Positions 12,330-22,290 of a DNA stretch of 64,000 nt are shown piece after piece (position 1 is the first letter of the stretch; the number at the start of each line of letters is the position of its first letter). The notes below the pieces were generated by a model. The model was not told the origin of the DNA. It made no database searches and saw only the letters and a program-made list of their open reading frames with translations. The stretch covers positions 127,080,501-127,144,500 of the forward strand of contig OX465596.1 in the NCBI GenBank assembly GCA_950022295.1. Direction: 5' to 3'. The stretch comes from Bromus sterilis. Lineage: Eukaryota > Streptophyta > Magnoliopsida > Poales > Poaceae. The translations under genes and the position numbers were made by a program.

Positions 12330-12435
12330 ATCCGGCATGACCTTCTCTAATAATGCATGGGAGCATGCGGAAAGTGCGCCAGAAATTTTCCCAAACGGAA
12401 ATGAATCGACATTTCGGCAAAACATTGGCCACTCA
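12330..12435 (-). promoter_or_regulatory. Conserved stem-loop module upstream of the CACTA-1 transposase
   Basis: The block contains TCCGGCATGACCTTCTCTAA, then AAACGGAAATGAATCGACAT and TTTCGGCAAAACATTGGCC. The GCGCCAGAAA and TTTCGGC parts can pair. Counterparts are found upstream of the CACTA-2 transposase (26,033-26,133), the CACTA-2 second gene (20,620-20,735) and, as the core only, the CACTA-1 second gene (6,900-6,925). It lies in the leader of the gene just 60-170 bases from the start codon. Confidence 0.6.
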
Positions 12436-12440
12436 AGATT

Positions 12441-12652
12441 CACATATACATCAAACCACCATAAGCTTCACATATACATCAAACCACCACAAGCTTCACA
12501 TATACATCAAAACCACCACAAGCTTCACATATACACTTCACATATACATCAAACCACCACAAGCTTCACATATACACTTCACATATACATCAAACCACCA
12601 CAAGCTTCACATATACATCAAACCCAAGCTTCACATATACAATAAACCCCAA
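12441..12652. repeat. Minisatellite, CACATATACATCAAACCACC-type units
   Basis: About eight units of 22-30 bases combine CACATATACATCAAACCACC with ACAAGCTT. Unit length varies through small deletions. It is in the 5' leader region of the CACTA-1 transposase. Confidence 0.9.
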
Positions 12653-12892
12653 GCTAATAAAGGCAAGTATATGGGTGATAAATGGAAGAAAATAGTTTGG
12701 GAGGAGGTCCACTTACTTCAATATGAAACAAAATAGAGTTAATGCCAAGTATGGATGGATAAATGGAAGAAATGAGGTGGGGAGGAGGAGGAAACCGAAT
12801 AGATCTAGGGTCATAAGAGTGGATCTAGTTTGAGAATTGTGTGGAGTGAATGAGAGGTGGTAGGTGGGGTGCAGTAGATAAGGGAAGCTCTA
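12653..12892. other. Non-coding 5' part of CACTA-1
   Basis: A purine-rich stretch (GGGAGGAGGAGGAAA, TGGATCTAG) without reading frame or repeat. It presumably contains the transcription start region of the transposase, reading leftwards; no clear TATA box is visible. Confidence 0.4.
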
Positions 12893-13069
12893 GGCATTTA
12901 GTGGCGCATATAGCAAGTCAGTGATGGCTCATTGTTGAAATGCGCCACCCCTAAGGTCTTATGGGTGGCGCATTATTTTCCAGTGCGCCACCCCTAACAG
13001 ATGGTGGCGCATGGCTTGTTATATGTGCCACTAATAAGCTTTCCATGTATAGCTATTTCCCTAGTTGTG
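12893..13069 (-). repeat. 5' terminus and subterminal repeats of CACTA-1
   Basis: The terminus on the minus strand is CACAACTAGGGAAATAGC at 13,069. Five or more GTGGCGCAT / ATGCGCCAC units follow inward. The flanking base 13,070 onward is LTR sequence. Confidence 0.85.
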
Positions 13070-14245
13070 ACATGGGATTACGGTGTGGGCCCTCCGCGTT
13101 GTGGTCTCGTTCAAAAGCTCTGAAAGACGTCGATTTCAGAATTGCGACACGGTCGGATCGCGCCGGTGGCGCTGGAATTTACCGTCCTCGCAATGACCCA
13201 GAGAGCGAGGGGTGATAGGGCCATGACCCCCTTGCCCTTAGGGCTATAGTCTGGCGGGGACCTCTCTGATGAGCTGTAGGATGGGCCTCGGCTTGTCGGA
13301 TAGCCTCGGTGCGGTGTTCCCTAACAAGGTGTACGCCACCCTGGAGATCCGAGCGTGTAGTATGACACCAGTGCACCCCTGCAGGGAAGATTAATCTATT
13401 TGAATAGCCGTGTCCACGGTAACAGGACACTTTATGCTGAAGCCAGAGCCTACTACTACAAACTATTAAAATTAAACTATTGGTTCCGGTTTCTCTTCCT
13501 CGCAGGGAAGTCGAGGAGGGGATCTCGGAGGCATTGTTAATTGTTATATAATTACAACTTACTATTATACAATGTCGCAGCAACTTCTGCTGCATTGTTA
13601 CTTTATGCTTTATATGAACTGTTGGCTATTCTCTTCTCATGTTGCAAGACTCTTCGGAAGATGCTAGTCTTCGATAGGCCTAGTTTCTCTTCCATATTCT
13701 GGATTTCTACCATTCAGTCCACTATATATAGCCTCCCCTTTCCATTTGATAAAAATGCATAAATGCTTAGTAGCGGACGTAAGACTCGCGGGTATGCTAG
13801 ATACTCACCCTTGCTTTATTTCCCCCTTTTTGTTTTGCCTGATCGGCCGCTGCAGTCAACGTTGGAGCCCAGGAGCAGGAGATCTCCGATGCCGACCACC
13901 GCAACGTGAAGATTCCTGATGCCTTCTACGATGTTGAGTTCCCCGTTGACCAGGAGTAGTTCGGATGTTCCTGATGCCTCGCCTTTTCGACCGTTTTTGT
14001 TTTTATGCTATCCTTCTTAAGGCAAAACTTGTATCTTTGTGTGTGTACTCAGATATTATTGCTTCCGCTAACTTTGTGCTCTCGAGTTGTTGTGTTCGAG
14101 CCCTCGTGGCCCCTGGATTGTATTAAACATCTTGTATTATTTTATTTGCAGCTTATGTTGTGATATCTCACCGTGAGTCCCTGATCTCGATCATGTACCT
14201 TGCGTGTATGATTACTGTACACGGTCCAATTTTGGGGGCGTCACA
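13070..14245 (+). repeat. 5' LTR (3' portion) of the long-LTR element
   Basis: It matches 30,809-31,991. It contains an exon-like segment after a CTGCAG acceptor (about 13,855), reading an acidic peptide (…IPDAFYDVEFPVDQE) that ends in TAG in this copy, and the family motif GTACTCAGATATTATTGCTT. The left edge is the CACTA-1 insertion point. Confidence 0.85.
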
Positions 14246-14248
14246 AGT

Positions 14249-14260
14249 TGGTATCAGAGC
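14249..14260 (+). other. Primer-binding site of the long-LTR element
   Basis: TGGTATCAGAGC, complementary to the 3' end of initiator tRNA-Met, lies three bases after the LTR end. It is a tRNA match, not a tRNA gene. Confidence 0.85.
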
Positions 14261-15823
14261 CGACTGCTTGTAGGACACCCCCTTCCATCTCCTTGGTCAA
14301 AGTTGAGTCTAGTCTTTGAAAAACTATTTTGCTAACTTAATGTTTGGCTTACGGGCCCACATTGATATCACACTGTCGTGATATATATGGTATTAGGATC
14401 CTTTTATCCTTGCCTATGCTCTGGGACTCTGCTCTCTTATCCTTGCTTGTACGTTTTACTAACACTAACCTTAGGTTATCGTACCTCCTTCCTTCCAGAG
14501 ATCCCTGCATTCCAGATGATCGCTTGCTTCACCTGGATATTCCGAAGATTACTCTCCGATAAATTCCCGTGTTCATATCCTTTGCAATCCCCTGCCACTG
14601 ATAAGTCTGTATGGATAATTACATCCACCTCCCGATCTAGAAATTATAATTCCTTTGAACTTAAGCGTCGAATTATTCTAATGCTTCTATTACTCGATTC
14701 CTTTGCATTCTTTCTCCTTCTGGTTGAGTGCCGATACTCACATCAGATTCTTTGCGAACCACCCGACCTTTGGTGGATTATTATCCGAATAATCTTTCAT
14801 GGCTTCTTCCATGTGTCAATCGGATTCATCGTGTGAAATACCATCGTTGCCCCTCGATGTTTTGTGTTATCATCGACAACCTCCCTTGGCTCCCTGCCTA
14901 TACAACTTGGTCGTGTATATCATGCTCTACTTTCCCTTGGGAAATATATATACCTGGTACTTGTGTATCATCACATTTTGCCTTCCATTGGTTTGTTTAA
15001 CCTCTCTTGTAATGTGTCTTATCTGAGCAGTGATAATCCCCTACTTATGTCAACACTTCGATGTACTACTTTGTTGGTACAACCTGTTACTATCATGGAT
15101 AACCTTTTTGGTTACCGACGATGGATGAGAGCCTTGCCAAGTGGTTCTCTTTGTCCACTGCCTTGTTACCAAAGTTGTTGCCAAGATAAATGACGATATG
15201 TTCCCTGAAAAACCGTGCATCGCGATCGCATGGAATGTCTCCACCCTTCTTATTCAATGTGCGCCCATAACCCACAGTTCCTCAGGATCGTAACCTGGCA
15301 CTTTTGTACATTCCCGTTCCCAAGGATAATTCCTCGTGCTTGACCTCGTATGCAATTCACGGTCACCTACCTTGGTGTATTCCATCCGGTATCAGACGTA
15401 GTGCTTATGCCTGATAATCTGGACCCTTTTCCATCATCCGACATCGACATTGAATGCTTGCTTATCCGCTTGAAACTTCTCATACCTTCTTTTGTTTATA
15501 TTGATGTATTTCTCTGAGTTTAAACGTGAGAGATACTTTGTACCCCATTCCCTTGGACCACCTAGGTTGATTAACCTTTTGCCGATCCGACCCCCCTTAA
15601 GTTTTTCCTCCTAGCCTATTCGTAAGTATGATGAAGCCCTGAAAGAAGGATAACAACTCGTCGAGATGCATCGATGCAGGAAATGACGATATCAACGTGA
15701 AGTATTAAATTCATCGAGAAGGACAATAAGAACCAGAAGAATTGCTAGAATACGAACCAAAACTCTACCCCTTACACTACCTTTCAATTATCGGGACGAG
15801 AATTCTTTGTTGTGGGGGAGAAT
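14261..15823 (+). other. Non-coding interior of the long-LTR element
   Basis: All frames are interrupted and I find no gag zinc knuckle, protease, reverse transcriptase or integrase motif. The last part (ATTATCGGGACGAGAATTC… GTGGGGGAGAAT) looks like the polypurine end of a gypsy chromovirus-type element, so this is probably a deletion derivative. Confidence 0.7.
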
Positions 15824-15836
15824 TGTAAGACCCTAG

Positions 15837-15980
15837 GGCGCGCTACTGCTAGCACGCTACAGCTAACTTGTAGCAGTAGCGCGCGTACGCACCCGCTACT
15901 ACTACACCAGTAGCGCCCCCCTTAGAGCCCGCTACTACTAATACCAGTAGCGCGTACAGGTAACAGGGCGCTACTGGTAT
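15837..15980 (-). repeat. 3' subterminal repeats of CACTA-2, truncated end
   Basis: Units of GCGCTACTGCTA and TAGCAGTAGCGC alternate, some with CTACTACTA variants. The terminal inverted repeat itself (about 40 bases at the other end before the first unit) is missing here. Confidence 0.8.
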
Positions 15981-16257
15981 TTATTTTTCATTTTATGTTT
16001 CTTTTTCCCATCGTATTTTTGCTTTATTTGTACAGGTATTATACAATATAGTCTCATACACATACACAGGTTTTCTACAGAGTACAAATCTCATCATATC
16101 ATACACATACAATAATCTGATGACCATATATATATATCATCATGATCTCTCATATCCAACACAAATGATGTCTCTCATCATGTCATCTCTAAAATAGCGA
16201 TAGAAGTTGTCACAATATCTTAAATACATGCAAATACAAGCAAGTTTTATCATCCAT
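15981..16257. other. Non-coding stretch near the CACTA-2 3' end
   Basis: AT-rich sequence with TACACATACA and ATATATAT runs. It is probably the 3' untranslated part of the small gene at 16,258-16,512. Confidence 0.4.
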
Positions 16258-16512
16258 CTAAACTATGATATATACTAGAAGAGCGGTCACTATGAGGAAG
16301 AGTGGAATTATGTAGTAGCTCATGAAGCGCCGCCTCCGATGTTCCTCTCGCGCTAGCGTAAATCTCAAGTAACTAGCTTCCGCTTCCTCTCTGGTATTGA
16401 ACCCTCTTTGGCTGCCGCCCGGGAACCGGTGCACTTGGGCCTGACACTCTGGCCACTCATCGTACACTCCTGGAACCTTCCCTATGTACACGGCATAGCA
16501 CTTCTTCGCCAT
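16258..16512 (-). CDS. Small protein: RNase H1 N-terminal (hybrid-binding-like) domain plus membrane tail
   Basis: An intact 84-codon frame starting MAKKCYAVYIGKVPG. Residues 3-52 match the RNase H1 N-terminal / Cauli_VI hybrid-binding fold: AVYxGxxPGVYDEW, ECQAQVHRFPGG, FNTREEAEASYLRF. This fold binds RNA-DNA hybrids or double-stranded RNA in RNase H1; no RNase H catalytic domain follows. A basic stretch (REEHRRRR, about 56-63) leads to a hydrophobic C-terminal segment of about 19 residues (YYIIPLFLIVTALLVYIIV), as in tail-anchored proteins. It lies 3' of the second CACTA-2 gene on the same strand, about 290 bases from its stop, so it could be a separate gene or a last exon. It is the only undamaged recognisable frame in the element. 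Its function in transposition is unknown. Confidence 0.65.
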   Translation of the reverse strand: MAKKCYAVYIGKVPGVYDEWPECQAQVHRFPGGSQRGFNTREEAEASYLRFTLAREEHRRRRFMSYYIIPLFLIVTALLVYIIV

Positions 16513-16804
16513 CGATGATCTATGTACCTATTAGAGATGCATATTCATTATAAGAATTCAACAATAGTACACAACATAATATACTTGAGCAACATGAAGA
16601 CAAAAAGTTAATGAATAGATGCAACATAAAGTAACATACATAATATAATATACACACGTTGTTCATGGTACCTCAACTAATTCACTAGCTAGCAAGCGTT
16701 ACGCAAGTAGTTCAACACGACCGTTAAATTACATCACAAAGGTTTCATATCGCTTCCAAAAGTATAAATTCAACCGAGACATCATCATCGGCATAGTCAA
16801 TACA
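16513..16804. other. Spacer between the small gene and the second gene of CACTA-2
   Basis: AT-rich non-coding sequence. It may hold the 3' end of the second gene and the leader of the small gene. I see no clear promoter. Confidence 0.4.
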
Positions 16805-19800
16805 CTAGAACTTCCATCCATCCATATCTGGGAGGACGCACCCTAGCTTATTGAACGGCGTAATGTCCAAAAGCTGCATTCCTACGCGAGTTTTAACATC
16901 AGCTCGCGATATTGGGCCGTGGTAGAACATCCCCTTCTTGTCGACGACTTCTTTCATGATGATGGTTGCAATATCCTTCAGGATGCGAAAGAAGTCATCT
17001 CTTACTTTATAATCCGGTTCGGCTAAGTTTTTTGCCCATATCATGATATGATTGTCATCTTTGCTTGCCATGCGAAGACGTTGCTGATCCGTTCTGAACT
17101 CCATCATGAGATGGATGACATAGTATCCATCATTTGTACTTCCTTCCAGTTGATGGATACTGCAGAAGTTGGTTTTATGCGAGAAACACGGCGCGCCCTT
17201 CATTCGTGACTTTTTCTCGATGTGGCCACCCCTCATGCCGAAGCCCTGAAGAGCGGAATCCAGAAGACTCATTACTTTCGTGTAGTCTTTGCTTTTGAAG
17301 TTCCTAGACGAGTCCAAATACACGGCATGGGAGACTCGCGGGAAAAGAACGATAAGGACGGCGTGCCCCTCGCTGCGCAAAAAAAATGCACCTCAAATTA
17401 GCTAGCCTCCATATGAGCAAAGGAATGATTGAAATGTAAAGGCAATCGGGCAATGACTTACATTGGATGATAAGGCACGAGAACCATTTCCTTCTCCTTA
17501 TTCATCAGCATGAAATTTTCGATGTACTCCCTAGCAGTTTTAAGTTCATAGTGACCGAGCGACAAGAAGGACTCATGCATGTAGTATGGATCTGCCACCG
17601 CGATTTGCGAGATTTCCTCTCTTTTGATGACAAAGCTCATATGGAGCGCAAAAAGGCAGACGATCGTAAAATCGAGCCGCCTAGTGAGGAACATCTCAAA
17701 GATGTTATCAAACCGCAGGAAGAACACTTCCGCAGGCGCCGTGTCGACGTAGCCCATGCCCGGAGGCACACGCACCGCATAAAGTGGATATCCTGGATCC
17801 TTCGATGCGAGAAGGCTTTTCTTTATCGATAGTACATGGTCGTGCAGTCTCCTGAGATCCCCTGATATGCTCCCCAGCAGTTTCGGCGGAAGGATCGGCT
17901 CGCCCGCGACATGGATCAACGCCGTACCTTTCATCGGTACACGGTCTCCAAAACAGGTTGGCGGAACCGACTTGCTGCTAGAAGCATTGACAGCCTTTTT
18001 AGCAGGTAAGTCTTTCCTATTCGGTCTCTTCCTCGGCTTCTTCTGGGGGAGAGGTTGTGATGAGCCTTTCATAGCGCCCTTGATCGCCAACCCAAGTGTT
18101 GACGGGCTGAGCAAGGGTTGTTCATGCTGGTTTGAGGCGGCATCTGGAGGCGTGTTCTGCAAGGGTTGCACGAAGAGAGACTTTTTGCACTCAGACCTAG
18201 GATGCTCCTGCTCCGACAGAATATCCATCTCCTCGTCCACATGCTCCTTATTGGCCGAGGCATATGGCTGACTCATCATTTCTACTTCCTGATTAATGAA
18301 GGCGGTGTTGAGGAATTGCATAGGGTCACCATCCTCGTCCATGTCATCATCCATTGCCTGCTGGAGCACGGGGAGAAATCACGATCCACTCTGATTGGAC
18401 CGCCTTCCTCGCGTCGCTTGCCGCTCTCACCCAGCATAACAGGAGGCGCTAATAATTGCGGAGGTGGGGTGGTGGTGTTCATACCTTCTTGGGGATGTGT
18501 TGTCGTTGGTGTGGTCATCACGGCGGCCGACCCGACACGAAGAAGACCCTTCGGCCATAGGATGAAATAGCCCTTGCAGTCTGCAAGCCGCTTAGGGGTC
18601 TCGTCTTCCTCTCCCCCGAGTTGTACCGGAGGATCCAAATCCTCGTGCCCGGTTTGACACTCGCCACGATCACCTTGAAAGTGGTACTGGGCATCTGCAT
18701 GGTGTGGATCATCCGATCCGTGGGATTTATTATCGTTGCCTTTCCCACATCCACTGTCTGGCCATTGATCATGTATAGTAAGGTGCACGGGGTTCTCTCG
18801 GCCTGCGAAAACATGTCTACGGCGTCAGACATCCAAAAGGCAACGAAAAAGGGATATATTATAGATATGTTGGTGTGACGCGTAATTACCGTGAGGGCGT
18901 CGAGCTCAGCCAAAGGCGAAGGCCCGCCTAGCACGCTAGAGACAGAGGACGGGCTGCTATGAGCGGCTAATGGAGCATGTCCGGATGCGAGAGCAGGCCC
19001 CGCTGGTGCGATGTTCATCGAGTTGCTCCCGACGAAGCTAGTACGGGGAAAATCCGCTGCCGTTTTGTCTGGATTTTGCTTCGTCCACTCGATAACAGTC
19101 GGGATCAAGGATGAAACCGAAGCTGCGAACTCATCTCTACAGGCAGCTAAAGCTGCATTGAATGCCGACTTGATCATCTCTTGTTTGGTCGCTTGTTCGG
19201 TCTCAGCTGCTTTTTTCTCAACCGCAAGCTTCACCTTCTTGTCGATGTTGACCTGACTAAACTTCCTTCTCTGCCTTTTGTCCTCAGGGTCCTCGTGGTA
19301 GTAGTGCTTCCACTGGGCACCGTCTCCGACGCCGTGCACACGTCCATGCTGCGGCTGAGTGTCCAAAGGGAGGCCCTTCATTATGTTCAAGGCCCGGTTG
19401 AGATGGGTGTCCCACTTGGGCCTCATCGTCGACTGAGACGATGAGTCGCTTTTGGCATCAAGCTTGTGTTGCTCTTTCTGCGAAAGAAACGTGGACCATT
19501 TACAAATGTTACTACAACGTGTATTCTGACTTGATGAGAAGCTAATATAAGGTGAAAAAATAATATTACCAGTAATCTCATCAATTCCCTCGTGGGCGCG
19601 TCCGTGGACCAAACCTTTTTCTTCGAGTCCCACTTGTAGCGGGCCCTGATGAAGTCATACTCCTGGGGGTCGGTGAACTCCGCCAAGGGGTCTGGGATCC
19701 CCGCGGCTTCACGTTCCGCGTCCTCCTTTTCCCATATGGGCCTTTTGCCAATGTAACCACGGCTTCCGAGGTGGTGTTTCCCCATGTTCCTTTTCTGAAG

Positions 19801-20508
19801 CCCCTTGAATTTCGCGGACCTAAGCTTGGCTTCGTCGGTAGCGCAAGTGTCCTTGAATTTTAAGAACTCAGCTTCCGTAAGTGATGGATTGTCCGCAAAA
19901 ATCTTGGACAAAGGTTTGTTCTTCTCAATCAATCGTTTCACCCTCACTTTCCACGCGGACAATGCGTTGCTGAACTTGACCATGGCGGCGGCGTTTATGT
20001 CAGTCATGGCATCATCATCCCACGGAGTTTTGCTCTCATCCCGATCCGGGAACTTGAATCTGTTGTGCAGCTTCGTAAGGAGTAAATGTTCCATATTTGG
20101 TATACTCCTCAAGTCATAGTCGTTGATGCTCGCGGTTTCCCGTTGGATGCATCCGACTTGGTTGCCGTAGCACCTGCGAGCTTCCGCCGCCGCTATTGGC
20201 TCGAATTTGCAAGCATGCACCTCTGTCACTAGCAGTTTGTCGGTGCCGAGCTTGTTTAGTTTTCGTACCCTCTCCTTCTTCTTATTTGTTGGTTCATTAG
20301 CGGCTTCAGCGCCGCCGGTGTCGGTGGCGCCGGTGTTAGTGCCATCGGTGCCATCAGTAGTGCTGTCGGACTCGATTTCGGCGTCCGTCGCACTAGCGGC
20401 ATTTGGACCTTTGTCTCGTAGCTGAGAAGACATATGGTCGAGGAAGGCGTGTTCATGCTGCTAGTAGTCAAAATCTTCATTTGCACCGGCTTCGTCGTTG
20501 GTCGACAT
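16805..20508 (-). pseudogene. CACTA-2 second gene: acidic / Ulp1-like accessory protein
   Basis: Four coding exons fit the sequence: exon 1 20,508 to about 19,571 (donor GTAATA), exon 2 about 19,479-18,890 (acceptor TTTCGCAG, donor GTAATT), exon 3 about 18,806-17,462 (donor GTAAGT) and exon 4 about 17,372-16,805 (acceptor TTGCGCAG). The N-terminus is rich in Asp, Thr and Gly; the middle has WDTHLNRALN and a charged helix (about 19,260-19,160). Exons 3-4 look like a C48/Ulp1 fold: DPYYMHESF, then GHAVLIVLFP and HAVYLDSS (His and Asp), then HQLEGSTNDGYYVIHLM where Gly replaces the catalytic Cys. Damage: TAG at 20,461-20,463, a one-base loss near 18,650 and a frame change near 18,380. The role is inferred only from its place; a TNPA-like partner of the transposase is the simplest reading. 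Confidence 0.72.
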
Positions 20509-20619
20509 GTTTCCTACGATATATTTAGTCTCCAAGTTTAATTCTCAAACTATAAAAAAAGGTCTAAATACCGTCCTATCAAATACCGGGCACTCGATAT
20601 GTCATACTTTGTAGCACAA

Positions 20620-20735
20620 GTCATGTCGAAATTCACGGTAAATTTCGGCATGACCTTTGCTAAAAAGTGGACATATCGGGAACCTGAAATTTGCCGGAAC
20701 GGAAATAAATCAACATTCCGGCAAAACATAGGCCC
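20620..20735 (-). promoter_or_regulatory. Conserved stem-loop module upstream of the CACTA-2 second gene
   Basis: It contains TTTCGGCATGACCTTTGCTA, then GGGAACCTGAAATTTGCCGG, ACGGAAATAAATCAACATTC and CCGGCAAAACATAGGCCCC. GCCGGAA pairs with TTCCGGC, and GGGAACCT partly with AGGCCCC. It lies 110-230 bases in front of the start codon. Confidence 0.65.
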
Positions 20736-20740
20736 CTCGG

Positions 20741-21807
20741 ATCCCTGCATATGGAAAAAAGAAGAAAATTCGTACACAATATCTTAAGCATATACCCAGA
20801 GGGTGGCACTGGCTAGTAGGATCAGCTGCAAAGCATTTCCAACAACAGCATGCTGTGCTCGTTGCATTTCACTAAATATAAGCATTTCCAAAGTTTGACA
20901 TGGAACACAAGGAAAATTCTCTACAACCAACTTCGTTAAATAAGAACTTTCAACTAAATATAAATCCGAAAAGATAAATACAAAAGTAGTTTGTTAAACA
21001 GCAGCATAGTGAAACTATAGGCTTAAAATGGTAGCATATTACGTTCAAATTAAATAAATGGTAGCATATGAAAGCATAGGGTGATAAGAAACAGGGATCT
21101 TCAATGCAAATGCAACTCCTATATCAGTACTTAAACAAAACCACATTCCTGCGCTACTTGTCACCAAAAGATATTATACCACCGATGGAGGCTTACCACA
21201 ATGCAATAAAGATATGAAAATCACAATGATGCAGCGATCGGGGATTTAACATCCTTTTCGAGGAAAAAAAGATTGATTGATGATAGACTGAGAGTAAGTT
21301 TAACCTACATTAGCTTTAATGATTCCGATTTGGAGCTTTGGAACCTATATATTCATTCTAGGTAATCTTTTTTCCTCCATGTGAGGTTTCTGGTTGCTAT
21401 CTTTTATACTTAGCCTCATTAAATTTGTAACAATGTGATTACACAGTGACTAAATAGTCATTTTAGTAACTCCTTGTATCAACTTAACTTTCAAGACATT
21501 CATCACTGAACACTGAACACTAAGTATGCATATGTGGTACCCAATATAGCATTAATCTGCCATGTTCATAACACCCATGACTCACGCCCTATTTGAAGCT
21601 AATTGGCTAATTAATATGAATTCAAGTCAAGTCTGTTGTGTTCTTCGATGGTATGCAGTGTCAAAAGAAAATTCATGGTCTTACAGTTTACCTATTGTGC
21701 TATGTTCCAATGGCTAGAGAGGGCATTGGGGTTATTAAACCACATTCCTGCATCATTACTGCGCCACTGTTGAAACTACCCTTGGAATCAAAGCAGAAGG
21801 AGGCTTA
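20741..21807 (-). other. Probable first intron of the CACTA-2 second gene
   Basis: AT-rich, no supported frame. A splice donor (G|GTAAGC, minus strand) at 21,808 opens it. A phrase AAACCACATTCCTGC occurs near both 21,138 and 21,738, a possible short duplication. Confidence 0.45.
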
Positions 21808-22014
21808 CCGAGCAACCGATGGTGGCGGCGGCGGCTTGACGACGACGGCGGCTGCGGAGGCGAGGCGACGAGGGCGGGGAGGCGAGGTCACGAGGGCGGC
21901 GGAGGCGAGGCGACGAGGGCCGGGAGGCGCGGCAACGACGACGGCGGCCGGGGAGGAGTCGAGAGGGAGAGATAGAGGGGAATGAAAAGAAGAAGGCCTG
22001 CCCGACCTATTTAA
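21808..22014 (-). promoter_or_regulatory. TATA-like box and GC-rich leader exon of the CACTA-2 second gene
   Basis: On the minus strand ACTTAAATAGG (22,004-22,014) follows the repeat array, then a pyrimidine-rich CATTCCCCTCTATCTCTCCC that fits a transcription start, then a GC-rich exon (about 21,975-21,809) ending TTGCTCG before the donor GTAAGC. No conserved protein is read from it. The same order of repeat array, then GC-rich block, is present in CACTA-1. Confidence 0.55.
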
Positions 22015-22021
22015 GTGGAAC

Positions 22022-22290
22022 TTAGCAGTAGCGGGCCATGTCAGCGCGCGCTACTGCTAAGGTTTAGCAGTAGCGCGCGCTAACAGGGCGCGCTACTGCT
22101 AAGTTTAGCAGTAGCACGCTCTGACAGGGCCCGCTACTGCTAAAACTTAGAGGTGACCCGCTTAAGTTTAGTAGTAGCGCGCGCTGACAGGGCCCACTAC
22201 AGCTAAGTTTAGAAGTAGCCCGCTCTGACAGGGCCCGCTACTGCTAAACCTTAGCAGTAGCGCGCGCTGACATGGCCCGCTACTGATATA
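22022..22290. repeat. Internal subterminal-type repeat array of CACTA-2
   Basis: Six to seven units of TTAGCAGTAGCGCGCGCT and ACAGGGCCCGCTACTGCTAA alternate in inverted pairs. The array separates the transposase gene from the promoter of the second gene. Confidence 0.88.

Larger units (their letters stand above)
385..13069 (-). mobile_element. CACTA-1, autonomous-type CACTA transposon (3' end missing)
   Basis: On the minus strand the element begins at 13,069 with CACAACTAGGGAAATAGC (note CACAA instead of CACTA), followed by GTGGCGCAT-type subterminal repeats. It then holds a tnp2-type transposase relic (8,846-12,267), an internal repeat array (8,335-8,505) and a second gene (about 430-6,783). 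Its own 3' terminus is not seen: at 384 another CACTA interrupts it. It sits in the 5' LTR of the long-LTR retrotransposon; the flank from 13,070 matches the 3' LTR from about 30,809. The second gene is itself split by an LTR element at 3,843-6,489. Confidence 0.85.

Noticed and set aside
12441..12652. CRISPR-like direct repeats
   Set aside because: Units are contiguous with no unique spacers, so this is a minisatellite.
14249..14260. Possible tRNA genes at TGGTATCAGAGC sites (also 61,013)
   Set aside because: Only the 12-18 bases complementary to a tRNA 3' end are present, directly after an LTR. They are primer-binding sites.
14344..15275. Short frames in the interior of the long-LTR element
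   Set aside because: No gag or pol motif in any frame, and frames are broken every 60-150 codons.
16258..16512. A pararetrovirus (caulimovirus) fragment, because of the viroplasmin-type fold
   Set aside because: The fold is also the RNase H1 N-terminus. No other viral gene is nearby and the frame lies in line with the CACTA genes on the same strand.
22022..22290. Regularly spaced repeats that recall a CRISPR array
   Set aside because: Units are inverted pairs of a CACTA subterminal motif with very short spacers, in a plant transposon.
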